Assembly (NCBI RefSeq): GCF_013367775.1
Contig: NZ_CP055157.1
Span: 2,931,001 to 2,995,000, forward strand
Direction: 5' to 3'
DNA from: Microbulbifer sp. YPW1
GTDB taxonomy: Bacteria > Pseudomonadota > Gammaproteobacteria > Pseudomonadales > Cellvibrionaceae
DNA: 64,000 bases
Shown here: piece by piece, positions 28,360 to 37,518 of the stretch
How positions within the stretch are numbered: the stretch's first letter is position 1
Layout of the letters: each line of letters starts with the position of its first letter
Translations under genes and position numbers: made by a program
The notes under the pieces: generated by a model
Seen by the model: the letters and a program-made list of their open reading frames with translations, nothing else
Told to the model about the DNA's origin: nothing
Databases searched by the model: none

Positions 28360-28824
28360 GTGGAATTAAAGCCAGTTATCGTAAATGGATTGGTTGGAGG
28401 AGCGGCAGCATGGGTTATGGCCACATTTGTTTCTTGGCTCCATAAGCGCTACACGAAAGACATTCCAGAAGAAAAGAAAGAGCTCACATATGAAGTGGAG
28501 CAATATAGAGAATTCCATGTTCACGCAGACTTTGAAAAAACTCTCTCTACTTGTCTCTCAGCATTAAAACTGATCAAGAAATCAAAGTTAAAAAATGTTG
28601 ATAGAATCAATCGGGTAGTGACCGCCAGCGTAGGAATTAGCTTTAGATCTTTTGGTGAAAAATTAAACTTTTGCATAAAGGAAGTTTCTCCAGAATTGAT
28701 GAAACTTTCTATTGAAAGTAAGCCCTGGTTTTGGGGTACCTCAGCAGATTATGGGAAAAACTATGAGAATATTGAGGTCGTCAGTAGCCATATCAGGGCA
28801 GAGTTGCCAACTGAAGATCTCTAG
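28360..28824 (+). CDS. Cassette 12: protein with N-terminal membrane segment, unknown function
   Basis: This 154-residue protein starts at GTG 28360, set by an AAGGAG ribosome site 6 bases upstream. Residues 7-26 form one membrane segment. The rest is a basic cytoplasmic or periplasmic alpha/beta domain (FEKTLSTCLSALKLIKKSK, VVTASVGISFRSFGEKL). I recognise no family. Its attC is the one broken by the insertion sequence. Confidence 0.7.
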   Translation: MELKPVIVNGLVGGAAAWVMATFVSWLHKRYTKDIPEEKKELTYEVEQYREFHVHADFEKTLSTCLSALKLIKKSKLKNVDRINRVVTASVGISFRSFGEKLNFCIKEVSPELMKLSIESKPWFWGTSADYGKNYENIEVVSSHIRAELPTEDL

Positions 28825-28826
28825 GC

Positions 28827-28832
28827 TAACAA
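28827..28832 (+). repeat. attC12, left fragment (interrupted by IS)
   Basis: Only TAACAA of the attC start remains here. The rest of the same site resumes at 30001 after the insertion sequence. Joining the two pieces gives a family B attC. Confidence 0.75.
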
Positions 28833-30000
<1,168 letters not shown>

Positions 30001-30106
30001 AGGTGCTGCAGGGGACGTCTTACTCTGTGCACCTTTTGCGCAGTCGCTGCGCTCCTATATTCGCGCAAAATGCGCACAAAGTAAGCCGTCCCTGAGCACG
30101 GCGTTA
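30001..30106 (+). repeat. attC12, right fragment (family B)
   Basis: GGTGCTGCAGGGGACG to GAGCACGGCGTTA completes the site started at 28827. GTGCT pairs with AGCAC, as the arm of one site should. Confidence 0.85.
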
Positions 30107-30118
30107 AGCATAGAAACG

Positions 30119-30439
30119 ATGAACCTAATAAAGCGCTGGTGGAACAAAAGGAGAAAGCTTCGCAAGATTCGCACCGTGTTTGTCTTTAAATTGAAAGGTG
30201 AATATGGAAAGAGCAGAAACTTGAAATTCAATCAAGTAAAAAGTGCTCTTGCAGCCGCGGGGCTAGAAGGCGAGCATGAGGAGTATGCGTACGCCCTCGC
30301 ATTATCTCCCGCGCAGTACAAGTATTATCAAAAATTAAGTTCTATCGAATTTTCGCAAGAGGCACTAAGAATTGATCTAGGGGTAAGTAGTGCTCTTTTA
30401 GGTATGGGCTCCCAAGGCGCTGGCCCATGGTCCGAGTGA
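30119..30439 (+). CDS. Cassette 13: small basic protein, possibly DUF6559-like
   Basis: This 106-residue protein has a very basic N-terminus (IKRWWNKRRKLRKIRTVFVFKL in outline) followed by YGKSR.LKFNQVKSAL..AGL...EEYAYALALS, then YYQKL. The middle pattern resembles DUF6559 proteins, with low certainty. There is no signal peptide. It is the first cassette beyond the IS, so transcripts from attI must cross the element. Confidence 0.65.
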   Translation: MNLIKRWWNKRRKLRKIRTVFVFKLKGEYGKSRNLKFNQVKSALAAAGLEGEHEEYAYALALSPAQYKYYQKLSSIEFSQEALRIDLGVSSALLGMGSQGAGPWSE

Positions 30440-30445
30440 AAAGCT

Positions 30446-30583
30446 TAACAATCACGGGCAGTGAAGCTCCGGCCCTTTGGGCCTCCGCGGGACGGCTTAC
30501 CTTATGCACGTTTTGCGCGGTCGCTTCGCTCCCATTTTCGCGCAAAACGCGCATAAGGGAATCCGCCCCTGCCGTGGGCGTTA
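30446..30583 (+). repeat. attC13 (138 bp, family A)
   Basis: The site runs from TAACAATCACGGGC to GTGGGCGTTA, with a GGCCCTTTGGGCC hairpin. It is close to attC16. Confidence 0.92.
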
Positions 30584-30598
30584 TGTGTCAGTGAGATA

Positions 30599-30895
30599 GT
30601 GAGTACGATTAACATGGAATATCTAATAAAAGAAGGAAGGGAGTTACTTCAGAACCTTGAAGATCTCGCAAGCTCTTACCATGTGAAGTCGGATATGCAT
30701 GAAAAATTAAGCTGGGAGACTGTCGGGATCGGCGGAATGCTAAGCCAATTAGTTTCAGGCAGTGAATTAACTTACTCTTTGATTTCAAGTAACTTGGAGA
30801 AAGAATGGGGGCAAGAGCTTGTAGATTCTCATCCTGATCTGTTCAAGAGAGTTTATAGGTTCCGTGATGCATACTACCGCGCGAAAAACACATAA
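30599..30895 (+). CDS. Cassette 14: small helical protein of unknown function
   Basis: This protein is 98 residues from GTG 30599, or 93 from ATG 30614 (MEYLIKEG), which may be the true start. It is soluble and mostly helical, with no signal peptide or Cys. No family recognised. The stop overlaps the beginning of attC14. Confidence 0.6.
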   Translation: MSTINMEYLIKEGRELLQNLEDLASSYHVKSDMHEKLSWETVGIGGMLSQLVSGSELTYSLISSNLEKEWGQELVDSHPDLFKRVYRFRDAYYRAKNT

Positions 30896-31006
30896 CAATC
30901 AGCGGCAGAGCGACAGCCAACGCTACGCACTTTTTGTGTTACTCGCTGGCGCTCAAACATTAACACAAAAAGTGCTCCGCGCTGGCTTCACCTGCGCTGG
31001 GCGTTA
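30893..31006 (+). repeat. attC14 (114 bp, family C)
   Basis: The site runs from TAACAATCAGCGGC to GGGCGTTA. It has the family C centre with a few changes (TTCACC in the 3' arm). Confidence 0.92.
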
Positions 31007-31021
31007 TGTTTCAACTTAGTC

Positions 31022-31486
31022 ATGAATGATACTCTGGAAATTATAGAAAGAATTAAAAAGGCCTTTGATGGCGTTTCTCGGATTGGAGGAATGACCCTCT
31101 CGCAGTCGACAGCGCTCGATGATGGCTTCAGTGAGGAGGAGGTACTGGCTATTCCTCCCACTGAGCAGGATGAAAAATGGACAGAAGTTCCTGATAAAGA
31201 ACTTGAAGAAAATGATTTTGGCTTGGCAAATATCGATGAAATTGGTTTTCGGTATTATCTACCTGCGTTCATGATCTACAGCCTTAAGTATGGAGAGGAG
31301 AGCCCTAGCAATGTATGCAATCATACTGGTCATATGTTGTGTAGCCCTTGGGACCATACTGATACATTTTCATCTGAACAAAAGAAAGCAATAAAAAAAT
31401 ACTTAAAATACATGCGGGACAACCGCAACGATTGGTGGGCGTATCGAGCCTTAGATGTTTGGTGTAAGGATGAGGTGTCCGACTAA
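31022..31486 (+). CDS. Cassette 15: DUF6714-like protein
   Basis: This 154-residue soluble protein has the order typical of DUF6714 proteins. It begins I..AF.GV...GGMTL.Q...LDDGF. WTEVPD.ELE follows, then IGFRYYLPAFMIYSLKYG. Near the end comes FSSEQKKAIKKYLKYMRDN, and the last part is WWAYRALDVW. The function of the family is unknown. No signal peptide. Confidence 0.75.
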   Translation: MNDTLEIIERIKKAFDGVSRIGGMTLSQSTALDDGFSEEEVLAIPPTEQDEKWTEVPDKELEENDFGLANIDEIGFRYYLPAFMIYSLKYGEESPSNVCNHTGHMLCSPWDHTDTFSSEQKKAIKKYLKYMRDNRNDWWAYRALDVWCKDEVSD

Positions 31487-31489
31487 ACA

Positions 31490-31627
31490 TAACAATCACA
31501 GGCAGGTTGCTCCGGCCCTTCGGGCCTCCGCGGGACGCCCAACGCTATGCACATTTTGTGCGGGTCGCTGCGCTCCCAATTTCGTACAAAATGTGCATAG
31601 CATTGGTCGCCCCTGCTGTGGGCGTTA
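31490..31627 (+). repeat. attC15 (138 bp, family A')
   Basis: The site runs from TAACAATCACAGGC to GTGGGCGTTA, with GCATAGCATTGGTCGCCCC in the 3' arm as in attC2. Confidence 0.92.
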
Positions 31628-31640
31628 AGTGTCAGTACCG

Positions 31641-31958
31641 ATGAAATCACTTGGAATAGTAATAAACGTAGCTCTACTTATTTTTTCAGTCACTACGGTT
31701 GCTCAAGCGAATTGTATATCTGAAGCTACTGCGCACCGTTCATTTATGGTGAAAATTGAAAGTAGCGGTTCGTGCACAAAATTGAATTGCATCAATGTAA
31801 AAGCAAGAAATATCCAGGCAGCATTAGCCATCTGCCACCAAACAGAAAAAGACTTCAATTTTTGTGGTTGGCATGAAAAACGCAGGATTAAGCACGTAGA
31901 AATGTTGCAGCCTAAAGATGGTGTGTATGAGGTGAGCATTGAGAAATGCCACACTTAA
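31641..31958 (+). CDS. Cassette 16: secreted Cys-rich small protein
   Basis: This 105-residue protein (ATG 31641; an in-frame GTG exists at 31629) has a signal peptide ending VAQAN. The mature part of about 80 residues has seven Cys (CISE, CTKLNC, ICH, FCGW, KCHT), so disulfide-stabilised folding in the periplasm is likely. Family unknown. The stop lies at the attC16 start. Confidence 0.72.
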   Translation: MKSLGIVINVALLIFSVTTVAQANCISEATAHRSFMVKIESSGSCTKLNCINVKARNIQAALAICHQTEKDFNFCGWHEKRRIKHVEMLQPKDGVYEVSIEKCHT

Positions 31959-32093
31959 CAATCACGGGCAGTGAAGCTCTGGCCCTTCGGGCCTTCGCGG
32001 GGCGGCTTACCTTATGCACGTTTTGCGCGGTCGCTTCGCTCCCATTTTTGCGCAAGTCGCGCATAAGATAAGCCGCCCCTGCCGTGGGCGTTA
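31956..32093 (+). repeat. attC16 (138 bp, family A)
   Basis: The site runs from TAACAATCACGGGC to GTGGGCGTTA. It is nearly the same as attC13. Confidence 0.92.
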
Positions 32094-32111
32094 TGCATCA
32101 ATAGGAAAGAA

Positions 32112-32486
32112 ATGAAACTAAATAACCTATTTTCTTTATTGCTGATTTTCCCTTTAAGTTGTATTGGGTCAGATGAAATTTCTCATCTTAAAGCTCTAGA
32201 TGCTAAGGCTTCTGAATATAGAAAGATGTCTATAGAGTGCGTTACAGATGCAAAGCTTTCGAAAAAGCCATTAGCCGAAGTTGGTACTTGTAAATTATTG
32301 TATCAATTCACTATAGATGAATATCCGGGCTTAAAAGAAAGCATAGTAGAAGCTGAAAAAGATGCGAAACTGGAGGGGGTGGCTAAAGGGCTTGAGAGCC
32401 CAGCACTCAGAGAAAAATTGGTTCTAATTATGTCCGCGAAATCTCATGTGAGTATCGCGGGCTCTATTTTGAACAAAGTGCGCTGA
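32112..32486 (+). CDS. Cassette 17: exported helical protein (possible lipoprotein)
   Basis: This 124-residue protein has an N-terminal export signal, LFSLLLIFPLSCIGS. LSC could be a lipobox. The mature part is helical and charged, with two more Cys (ECVTDAK, TCKLLY). A GGAAAG ribosome site precedes the ATG. Function unknown. Confidence 0.72.
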   Translation: MKLNNLFSLLLIFPLSCIGSDEISHLKALDAKASEYRKMSIECVTDAKLSKKPLAEVGTCKLLYQFTIDEYPGLKESIVEAEKDAKLEGVAKGLESPALREKLVLIMSAKSHVSIAGSILNKVR

Positions 32487-32494
32487 AAAATGCA

Positions 32495-32536
32495 TAACAA
32501 AGCGCCAAAAATTGTCCGGCTCTGAGCGCGGCGTTA
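32495..32536 (+). repeat. attC17 (42 bp, internally deleted)
   Basis: Both ends are present (TAACAAAGCGC and GAGCGCGGCGTTA), but the central arms are missing. It looks like a family B site that lost about 70 bases. Confidence 0.75.
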
Positions 32537-32567
32537 TGATCCTTATCTAGTTAAAAGGAGAAAACCT

Positions 32568-32849
32568 ATCAAATACGTAGTTAAATATTTTGGAGTATTC
32601 CTGTTTTCGGTCATGCTATCGGGGTGCCTATCAGAAGCAAATAATCCCAATAAGTGGGAGTGTAAAAGAGTGGTTATAGATCCTCTTAATCGAAAGAGTC
32701 CGGTTCACCAGTTAGATATTTCGAATGTCGAGACTGACGAACTTATTAGCTTGTATCATAAAAAAATAAATGAACTCGGGGAGCAAGGCTGGGAGCTAGT
32801 CTATGTCGCTGAAGACGAGGTGCATTTTTTTAAGCGGCCTCTTAAGTAG
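32568..32849 (+). CDS. Cassette 18: small lipoprotein with an apparent ATC start
   Basis: From the ATC at 32568 the protein is 93 residues and begins with a textbook lipoprotein signal: KYVVKYF, a hydrophobic core, then MLSGC. An AAAAGGAG ribosome site lies 7 bases upstream of the ATC. The first ATG in frame is 32613, inside that signal, and would give a 78-residue protein without an export helix. The end (LYHKKINELGEQGWELVYVAEDEVHFFKRPL) resembles DUF4177-type small domains. Either the start is a rare non-canonical codon or an ATG has mutated. Confidence 0.6.
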   Translation: MKYVVKYFGVFLFSVMLSGCLSEANNPNKWECKRVVIDPLNRKSPVHQLDISNVETDELISLYHKKINELGEQGWELVYVAEDEVHFFKRPLK

Positions 32850-32859
32850 TTCCAGATAA

Positions 32860-32997
32860 TAACAAAGCCGGGCAGTTTGCTCTGGGACTTCGCCTCTCCG
32901 CGAGACAGCTTATCTTGTGCGCGTTCTTGGCAGGTCGCTGCGCTGCCAGTTTTGCGAAATGTGTGTACAGCATTGGTCCTCCCTGTTGCGGGCGTTA
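32860..32997 (+). repeat. attC18 (138 bp, degenerate family A)
   Basis: The site runs from TAACAAAGCCGGGC to GGGCGTTA. Its inner arms have many mismatches compared with attC1 or attC8, which suggests age and reduced folding. Confidence 0.85.
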
Positions 32998-33006
32998 AGA
33001 GCTAGC

Positions 33007-33465
33007 ATGAATAAAATGCTGAAGTTGGCCGCAGGGTGTTTCTTATTAATATTTTGGGAAAGTCGTTATGACGCTTTTAGTAAAATTCATGACTACTATT
33101 CTTCCAATGTCTCAGCGTCAGTTAGCGGGATAATATTAAAATCAGAGAAAAATCGCAGTAGCAAGTCGTCGGCTCATAACGTTGAGTATCAATACGTTGT
33201 AGATGGATATACTTTCGTTTCAAATACGGTGAGCTATAGAGCATCAGGATCAAGTTATTCACGTCGAACGGTAAGGAGGTACCCCGTTGGGGAAAAGGTT
33301 ACCGTTTATTATGATCCCCGTAATCCAAGATATTCAGTTTTTGAGTTGGGTGGATTGGAGTCGAGGGTGTTTTTTCAAGCATTGTTTGGAGTATTCCTGG
33401 CTTTAAGCGTGGCGCTTTGGCCTGCTGCTAGGTCTCGCTCGCAACAAGGTGCTCGCTTAACATAG
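33007..33465 (+). CDS. Cassette 19: DUF3592 membrane protein
   Basis: This 152-residue protein has an N-terminal hydrophobic segment (about 5-16), a beta-rich loop and a C-terminal membrane segment (about 124-141). The DUF3592 pattern is clear: VEYQYVVDGYTFVSNTVSY, then YPVGEKVTVYYDPRNPRYSVFELGG. It is the last recognisable cassette gene. Only a 14-base attC-like stub follows. Paralogous in type to cassettes 5 and 10, though very different in sequence. Confidence 0.85.
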   Translation: MNKMLKLAAGCFLLIFWESRYDAFSKIHDYYSSNVSASVSGIILKSEKNRSSKSSAHNVEYQYVVDGYTFVSNTVSYRASGSSYSRRTVRRYPVGEKVTVYYDPRNPRYSVFELGGLESRVFFQALFGVFLALSVALWPAARSRSQQGARLT

Positions 33466-33471
33466 TGCTGC
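33458..33471 (+). repeat. attC stub at the distal end of the array
   Basis: TAACATAGTGCTGC matches the first 14 bases of attC4 at 12 positions and then loses attC character. It is probably a truncated site marking the integron boundary. Confidence 0.5.
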
Positions 33472-33516
33472 TTGGATTAGCGGAAAATTCTGGTTTGTTT
33501 GCGCCTTGGATATGGG

Positions 33517-33849
33517 ATGAAAAAGATGGAAAAGAATGGAAAAATGGCGACGGGTTTTCTGGCTGTAGTCATATCACTTGCGGCTTATTATTTTGGTGCG
33601 GCAGCATTTACACCAGCGGTACTTTTATCTCTAGTGTCGGCTCCACTAGCTATAATTTCACTCTTCGTTAAAGCCTGGCGGCTTGGTCTATTAGCTTTAT
33701 ATTTCTCTCTTTTTGCGTTGTTAACGTCACCTACTTTTGGTGTTCCTCCGTTTGCATCTGACACTGGATTTATCGTGGTTGCTTTGGTGGGCCTAATTCT
33801 GGCTGTGGTTCTAGCCATCCGCTGGTGGTGCACTTCTCGAAATGCCTAG
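33517..33849 (+). CDS. Small multi-pass membrane protein at the integron border
   Basis: This 110-residue protein (ATG 33517; the frame is open to a TTG at 33499) has about four hydrophobic segments with little else. No family recognised. It has no attC behind it and lies between the attC stub and an aminotransferase remnant. It could be a stranded cassette whose attC was lost, or a chromosomal gene. Confidence 0.6.
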   Translation: MKKMEKNGKMATGFLAVVISLAAYYFGAAAFTPAVLLSLVSAPLAIISLFVKAWRLGLLALYFSLFALLTSPTFGVPPFASDTGFIVVALVGLILAVVLAIRWWCTSRNA

Positions 33850-33861
33850 TAAGGGCAGGCG

Positions 33862-34185
33862 ATGGGGGCCTACTTCGAGGAGCAGGTGAAAATCCTGATT
33901 GATCTGCCCATCGTCGGTGACGTGCTTGGTCACAAGTACATGATGTGTATCGAGAACGTGGCCGACAAGCAGACCAAGGAACTGATCGATTCTGCCGCCA
34001 AGGTAGGTAACCGCATCGCCGATCACTGTCAGGCTCGTGGACTGATTGTGCTCCCACTAGCACACATGAACATGCTGTCTCCGCCGTCGACCCTGAACAA
34101 GGAAAATATCGACTTTCTGGTGGTGACCCTGAGCGAGAGCATTGAGGCCACCATGGCCGACCTTAAGGCGGAGGGATATCTCTAA
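33862..34185 (+). pseudogene. 3' remnant of a class III (omega) aminotransferase gene
   Basis: These 107 residues match only the C-terminal domain of class III pyridoxal-phosphate aminotransferases. The remnant begins YFEEQVKILIDLPIVGDV.GHKYMMCIENV and continues RIADHCQARGLIV.PLAHMNMLSPP. It ends ENIDFLV.TL.ESIEATMADL. The full-length family is about 450 residues and the Lys-bearing catalytic domain is absent. An in-frame stop lies 12 bases upstream. GC content and codon use return to the chromosomal type here. The upstream part was probably deleted when the integron grew or rearranged. Confidence 0.8.
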
Positions 34186-34200
34186 GCCTTCAGTGTGTGC

Positions 34201-34226
34201 AGCCCCCCAATCCAAACCGGGGGGCT
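34201..34226. terminator. GC hairpin after the aminotransferase remnant
   Basis: AGCCCCCC pairs with GGGGGGCT around a 10-base loop. The T-run is short. It lies between convergent genes. Confidence 0.55.
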
Positions 34227-34253
34227 TGCGCCGACCGGGCAATTACCCGCGCA

Positions 34254-34667
34254 TTACTTCCAGAACTGCCACCACTTTTTGCTGTTTTCCGCGCGCGCAG
34301 CCTGACCCTGTTCGGATCCCTTATCCATTTCCTTGCGCACTTGCTCCGCTTTTTTGGCCTGTTGTTTTTCCAGACCCTTGGCTTCTTCTTTCCCTGCGGT
34401 GGATTGCTCTTCCGCTTCCATTGCCTTGTCAGCCTTGCGGGCTTCTTTTTTCTCCATAGCGGCGGCACGCTTTTCTTCGGCCATCATGCGCTTCTCTTCT
34501 TTCTTGAGCTGCTTTTCGGCGGCCATTTCACGCTTGCCTTCCGCCATCTCGCGATGCTCTACGACGCGTTCTTTCGCTTTGTCTACCTGGCTGGCATCCG
34601 GTTGTTGCGCGAAGGCGGATGCAGAAACCAGAAGGGTGGTGGCAATCAACGCTGAGGTTTTCTTCAT
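34254..34667 (-). CDS. Exported Lys/Glu/Ala-rich coiled-coil protein
   Basis: This 137-residue protein has a clear signal peptide (MKKTSALIATTLLVSASAFA) and a mature part made of heptad-like Lys/Glu/Met/Ala repeats (EKR.M.EEKRAAAMEKKEARKADK). It ends KKWWQFWK. A long periplasmic coiled coil is expected. ATG 34667 is chosen because of the signal peptide; the frame continues upstream without family features. Function unknown. Confidence 0.75.
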   Translation of the reverse strand: MKKTSALIATTLLVSASAFAQQPDASQVDKAKERVVEHREMAEGKREMAAEKQLKKEEKRMMAEEKRAAAMEKKEARKADKAMEAEEQSTAGKEEAKGLEKQQAKKAEQVRKEMDKGSEQGQAARAENSKKWWQFWK

Positions 34668-34783
34668 TGTGTCGATCCTGTTAGGTTGGGGATGAAAGTG
34701 TGGTTTAGATTTACCGAACGGCGGGTGAATGTACAGCGATTGGTAGACATTATCGAAAGCTGCCCACTGTGGCTCTGTCTCGA

Positions 34784-35800
34784 TCAGCGCTGATTCAGTA
34801 ACTGGGCGCGATAGGTGCGGGGTGTGGCACCAAACCAGTCCCGGCAAGCGCGGTTGAATGCGGACTGTTCTGAATACCCGAGCAGGCCGCCGATCTGGCT
34901 GAGTTTGAGGTTGGGTTCCATCAGGTAATTCCGGGCCATTACCTGCCTTTCCGCGGTCAGCAGCTTTTCATAGGTGGTGCCCTCGCTTGCCAGCCTCCGC
35001 TGCAGCGTGCGTTTGTGCATCGACAGATGTGAGGCAATCGTCTCGCTGCTGCACTGGCCCGTGGGCAGTAGGCTCCTGATCAGCCTGGTAACATCCTCGG
35101 AGACCGAGCTTGTATAGGGGGGCTGTTGCGCATCCAGGTAAAGCTCCGCCAGTTGCCGGGTCTGGTGGTCCACACTCGACAGCGGAATGGACAGCGTGGC
35201 GTCTGGCAGCAGGAAGCCGCACCAGCTCTAGTTGAAATGCACCCTGCTGCCAAATACCTTGCGGTAGGTCTTTTCGCTGCCCAGTCGGGCGTGGGTGAAA
35301 CAGGTACTGAGCGGGTTGAATGCCTCTCCGCACAACAGCTTCATGACTTGCATGGCATTGGCGAGCCCCAGCTCGTAGGCTTGCACCGAATAGGCACTGC
35401 CGTCATCGATCCAGTATTCGAGTTTGATCTGCCGGGACTGCCCCTGCATCTCGAAAGTGCTGCGTATACCGAGCGCCGGGCAATGCAGGTGTAAATACCG
35501 CGCAATGCTATCCAGGGCTTCCCCCACGGTGGCAGAGCTGCGCGCGATCACGGAAATTGGCCCGAGAATATCCATGCCCTGATATTCGGCGAGTTTCAGG
35601 CCGAACTCCGGGTAATCGAGCGCTCTGGCGGTGTCCTCGAACAGCGCGGCCATATCGCGGTAGATCAGGAACGAATTGTCTTCGCGATTTTCGGCCAGGG
35701 GAATCCGGTGTCTGGAGAGCAGTGCGCGCGGGTCTCCCCCCAGGTTTCTGACCAGCTCGTCGTATCCCCACAGATTGGTCGCTCTGATCAGGTTGGGCAC
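34784..35800 (-). pseudogene. AraC-family regulator interrupted by an in-frame amber codon
   Basis: The frame encodes a protein of about 338 residues. Residues 1-190 form an Arabinose_bd-type (OruR/VirS-like) sensor domain, and the last 130 or so a double helix-turn-helix AraC domain (HLSMHKRTLQRRLASEG, IGGLLGYSEQSAFNRACRDWFG). A TAG at 35228-35230 follows VHFN, where relatives usually have Gln, so a CAG-to-TAG change is likely. The same frame continues without shift. It is divergent from the monooxygenase gene (180 bases), the usual place for its regulator. Nonsense suppression or a sequencing error cannot be excluded. Confidence 0.85.
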
Positions 35801-35980
35801 GGGCGCTCCGATTTTTTTACCGGCTTGTTTTGCGGATTCGCAACGGGGGTGGCGGTGCAGACATGGTTCGCCCTGTCGCGATTTGTCAAAAAATAGTCGT
35901 CATCCGTCAATATTGTCAAGGGGAATTTCTGAAATATTGTTCAGGTCTGGTCATCAATACATATAAAAAAGGAGACCATT

Positions 35981-37477
35981 GTGACAGCGATGCATTACGA
36001 CACCATCATCATCGGCGCCGGGCTTTCTGGCATCGGCACCGCCTGCCATATTGCCTCAGAACACCCGCAAAAAAGCCTGGCCATTCTCGAGCGCAGGGAA
36101 GGAATGGGGGGCACCTGGGATCTGTTCCGTTACCCCGGTATTCGCTCCGACTCTGATATGGCGAGCTTCGGGTTCAACTTTAAACCGTGGTATTCCGACA
36201 AGGTGCTGGCCGAAGGCGACAATATCCGCAATTACGTCAAGGAAACCGCAACCGAGTTCGGGCTGGAAAAAAAGGTGCAGTATGGCCTGGCCATCACCTG
36301 TGCGGACTGGTCCGAGGCGCGACAGCGCTGGACCGTCACCGCAGTGCACGAGCCGTCCGGTGAAGAGAAAACATTTACCTGTGCGTTCTTGATCAATTGC
36401 GCCGGTTACTACAATTTTGATCAGGGTTATCGCCCTCACTTTGAAGGTGAGGAGTCATTCAAGGGGGACATCGTTCACCCGCAATTCTGGCCGGAAAATT
36501 TCGATTACGCCGGCAAGAAAGTCGTGGTTATCGGCAGTGGTGCAACCGCCATTACCCTGGTACCGAGCATGGCGGATAAGGCGGCCGGTGTGACCATGTT
36601 GCAGCGCTCGCCAAGCTATGTGATGTCGGTGCCGGGTACCGACAAGCTGTCCATGCTGCTGAATAAAGTCCTGCCGAAGAAGTGGGTGTTCAATCTGGCC
36701 AGAAAACGCAACATCCTGATGCAGCGCGGCCTGTATCTGGCCTGTAGGAAGTGGCCAAACGCCATGCGCAAATTGTTGCTGTCCCATGTCCGCAAGCAGG
36801 TCGGCCCCGACTTCGATATGCGCCACTTCTCGCCAAGCTATAACCCCTGGGAGCAACGCCTGTGCGCAGCGCCGGACGGTGATTTCTTCACTTCCCTGCG
36901 TTCTGGCAAGGCGGATATCGTTACCGATCATATCGATCACTTTACCGAGAGCGGCATCATGCTGAAGTCCGGCCAGCACCTGGATGCGGATGTGATCGTT
37001 ACCGCTACCGGCCTGGATGTACAGCTGATGGGTGGTATGGAATTCCGCCTGGATGGCAACCCGGTAAACGTGCCGGGAAAAATGATTTACAAGGGCATCA
37101 TGGTGCAGGATCTTCCCAACTACGGGTGGATCTTTGGCTATACCAATGCGCCCTGGACGCTTAAGGCCGATATCGGCGGACGCTATTTGTGTAACCTGTT
37201 CAAGCATATGGAAAAGCACGGGCTTTCCGTGGCGCGGCCGGTTGATCTCGAGAACAATGCCAGTGGTGTCGGTATGCTGGATGGGTTTGCTCCCGGTTAT
37301 ATGGATCGGGCCAAAGACCGGATGCCCCGTCAGGGCAGGGGAGCCCCATGGGTGGTAACCATGCACTATGGCAAGGACAAGAAGGCACTGACCGAAGATC
37401 CGATTGCAGACGGTGTATTGCAGTTTGAGCGGGCGGCGTCTCCCGTTGTGACTCAGGACCTTGAGGCCACAGCATGA
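35981..37477 (+). CDS. Flavin-containing Baeyer-Villiger-type monooxygenase
   Basis: This 498-residue FAD/NADPH enzyme is predicted to convert a ketone into an ester or lactone. FAD motif GAGLSG lies at 12-17. The Baeyer-Villiger fingerprint FxGxxxHxxxWP is exact (F160 to P171, FKGDIVHPQFWP). A second Rossmann motif, GSGATA, is at 185-190, and TATGLDVQ comes late. GTWDLFRYPGIRSDSDM is typical of the group. The start is GTG 35981, set by an AAGGAG ribosome site; ATG 35990 is an alternative. An alpha/beta hydrolase follows after about 40 bases. Substrate unknown. Confidence 0.9.
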   Translation: MTAMHYDTIIIGAGLSGIGTACHIASEHPQKSLAILERREGMGGTWDLFRYPGIRSDSDMASFGFNFKPWYSDKVLAEGDNIRNYVKETATEFGLEKKVQYGLAITCADWSEARQRWTVTAVHEPSGEEKTFTCAFLINCAGYYNFDQGYRPHFEGEESFKGDIVHPQFWPENFDYAGKKVVVIGSGATAITLVPSMADKAAGVTMLQRSPSYVMSVPGTDKLSMLLNKVLPKKWVFNLARKRNILMQRGLYLACRKWPNAMRKLLLSHVRKQVGPDFDMRHFSPSYNPWEQRLCAAPDGDFFTSLRSGKADIVTDHIDHFTESGIMLKSGQHLDADVIVTATGLDVQLMGGMEFRLDGNPVNVPGKMIYKGIMVQDLPNYGWIFGYTNAPWTLKADIGGRYLCNLFKHMEKHGLSVARPVDLENNASGVGMLDGFAPGYMDRAKDRMPRQGRGAPWVVTMHYGKDKKALTEDPIADGVLQFERAASPVVTQDLEATA

Positions 37478-37518
37478 CCGCTGGGCCTTTGGGGTACTGA
37501 GTGTTAGGGGAATTGAGT

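Noticed and set aside
35228..35230. Reading the two AraC parts as separate genes
   Set aside because: The C-terminal part has no good start or ribosome site, and the frame continues exactly across the TAG. A broken single gene is simpler.
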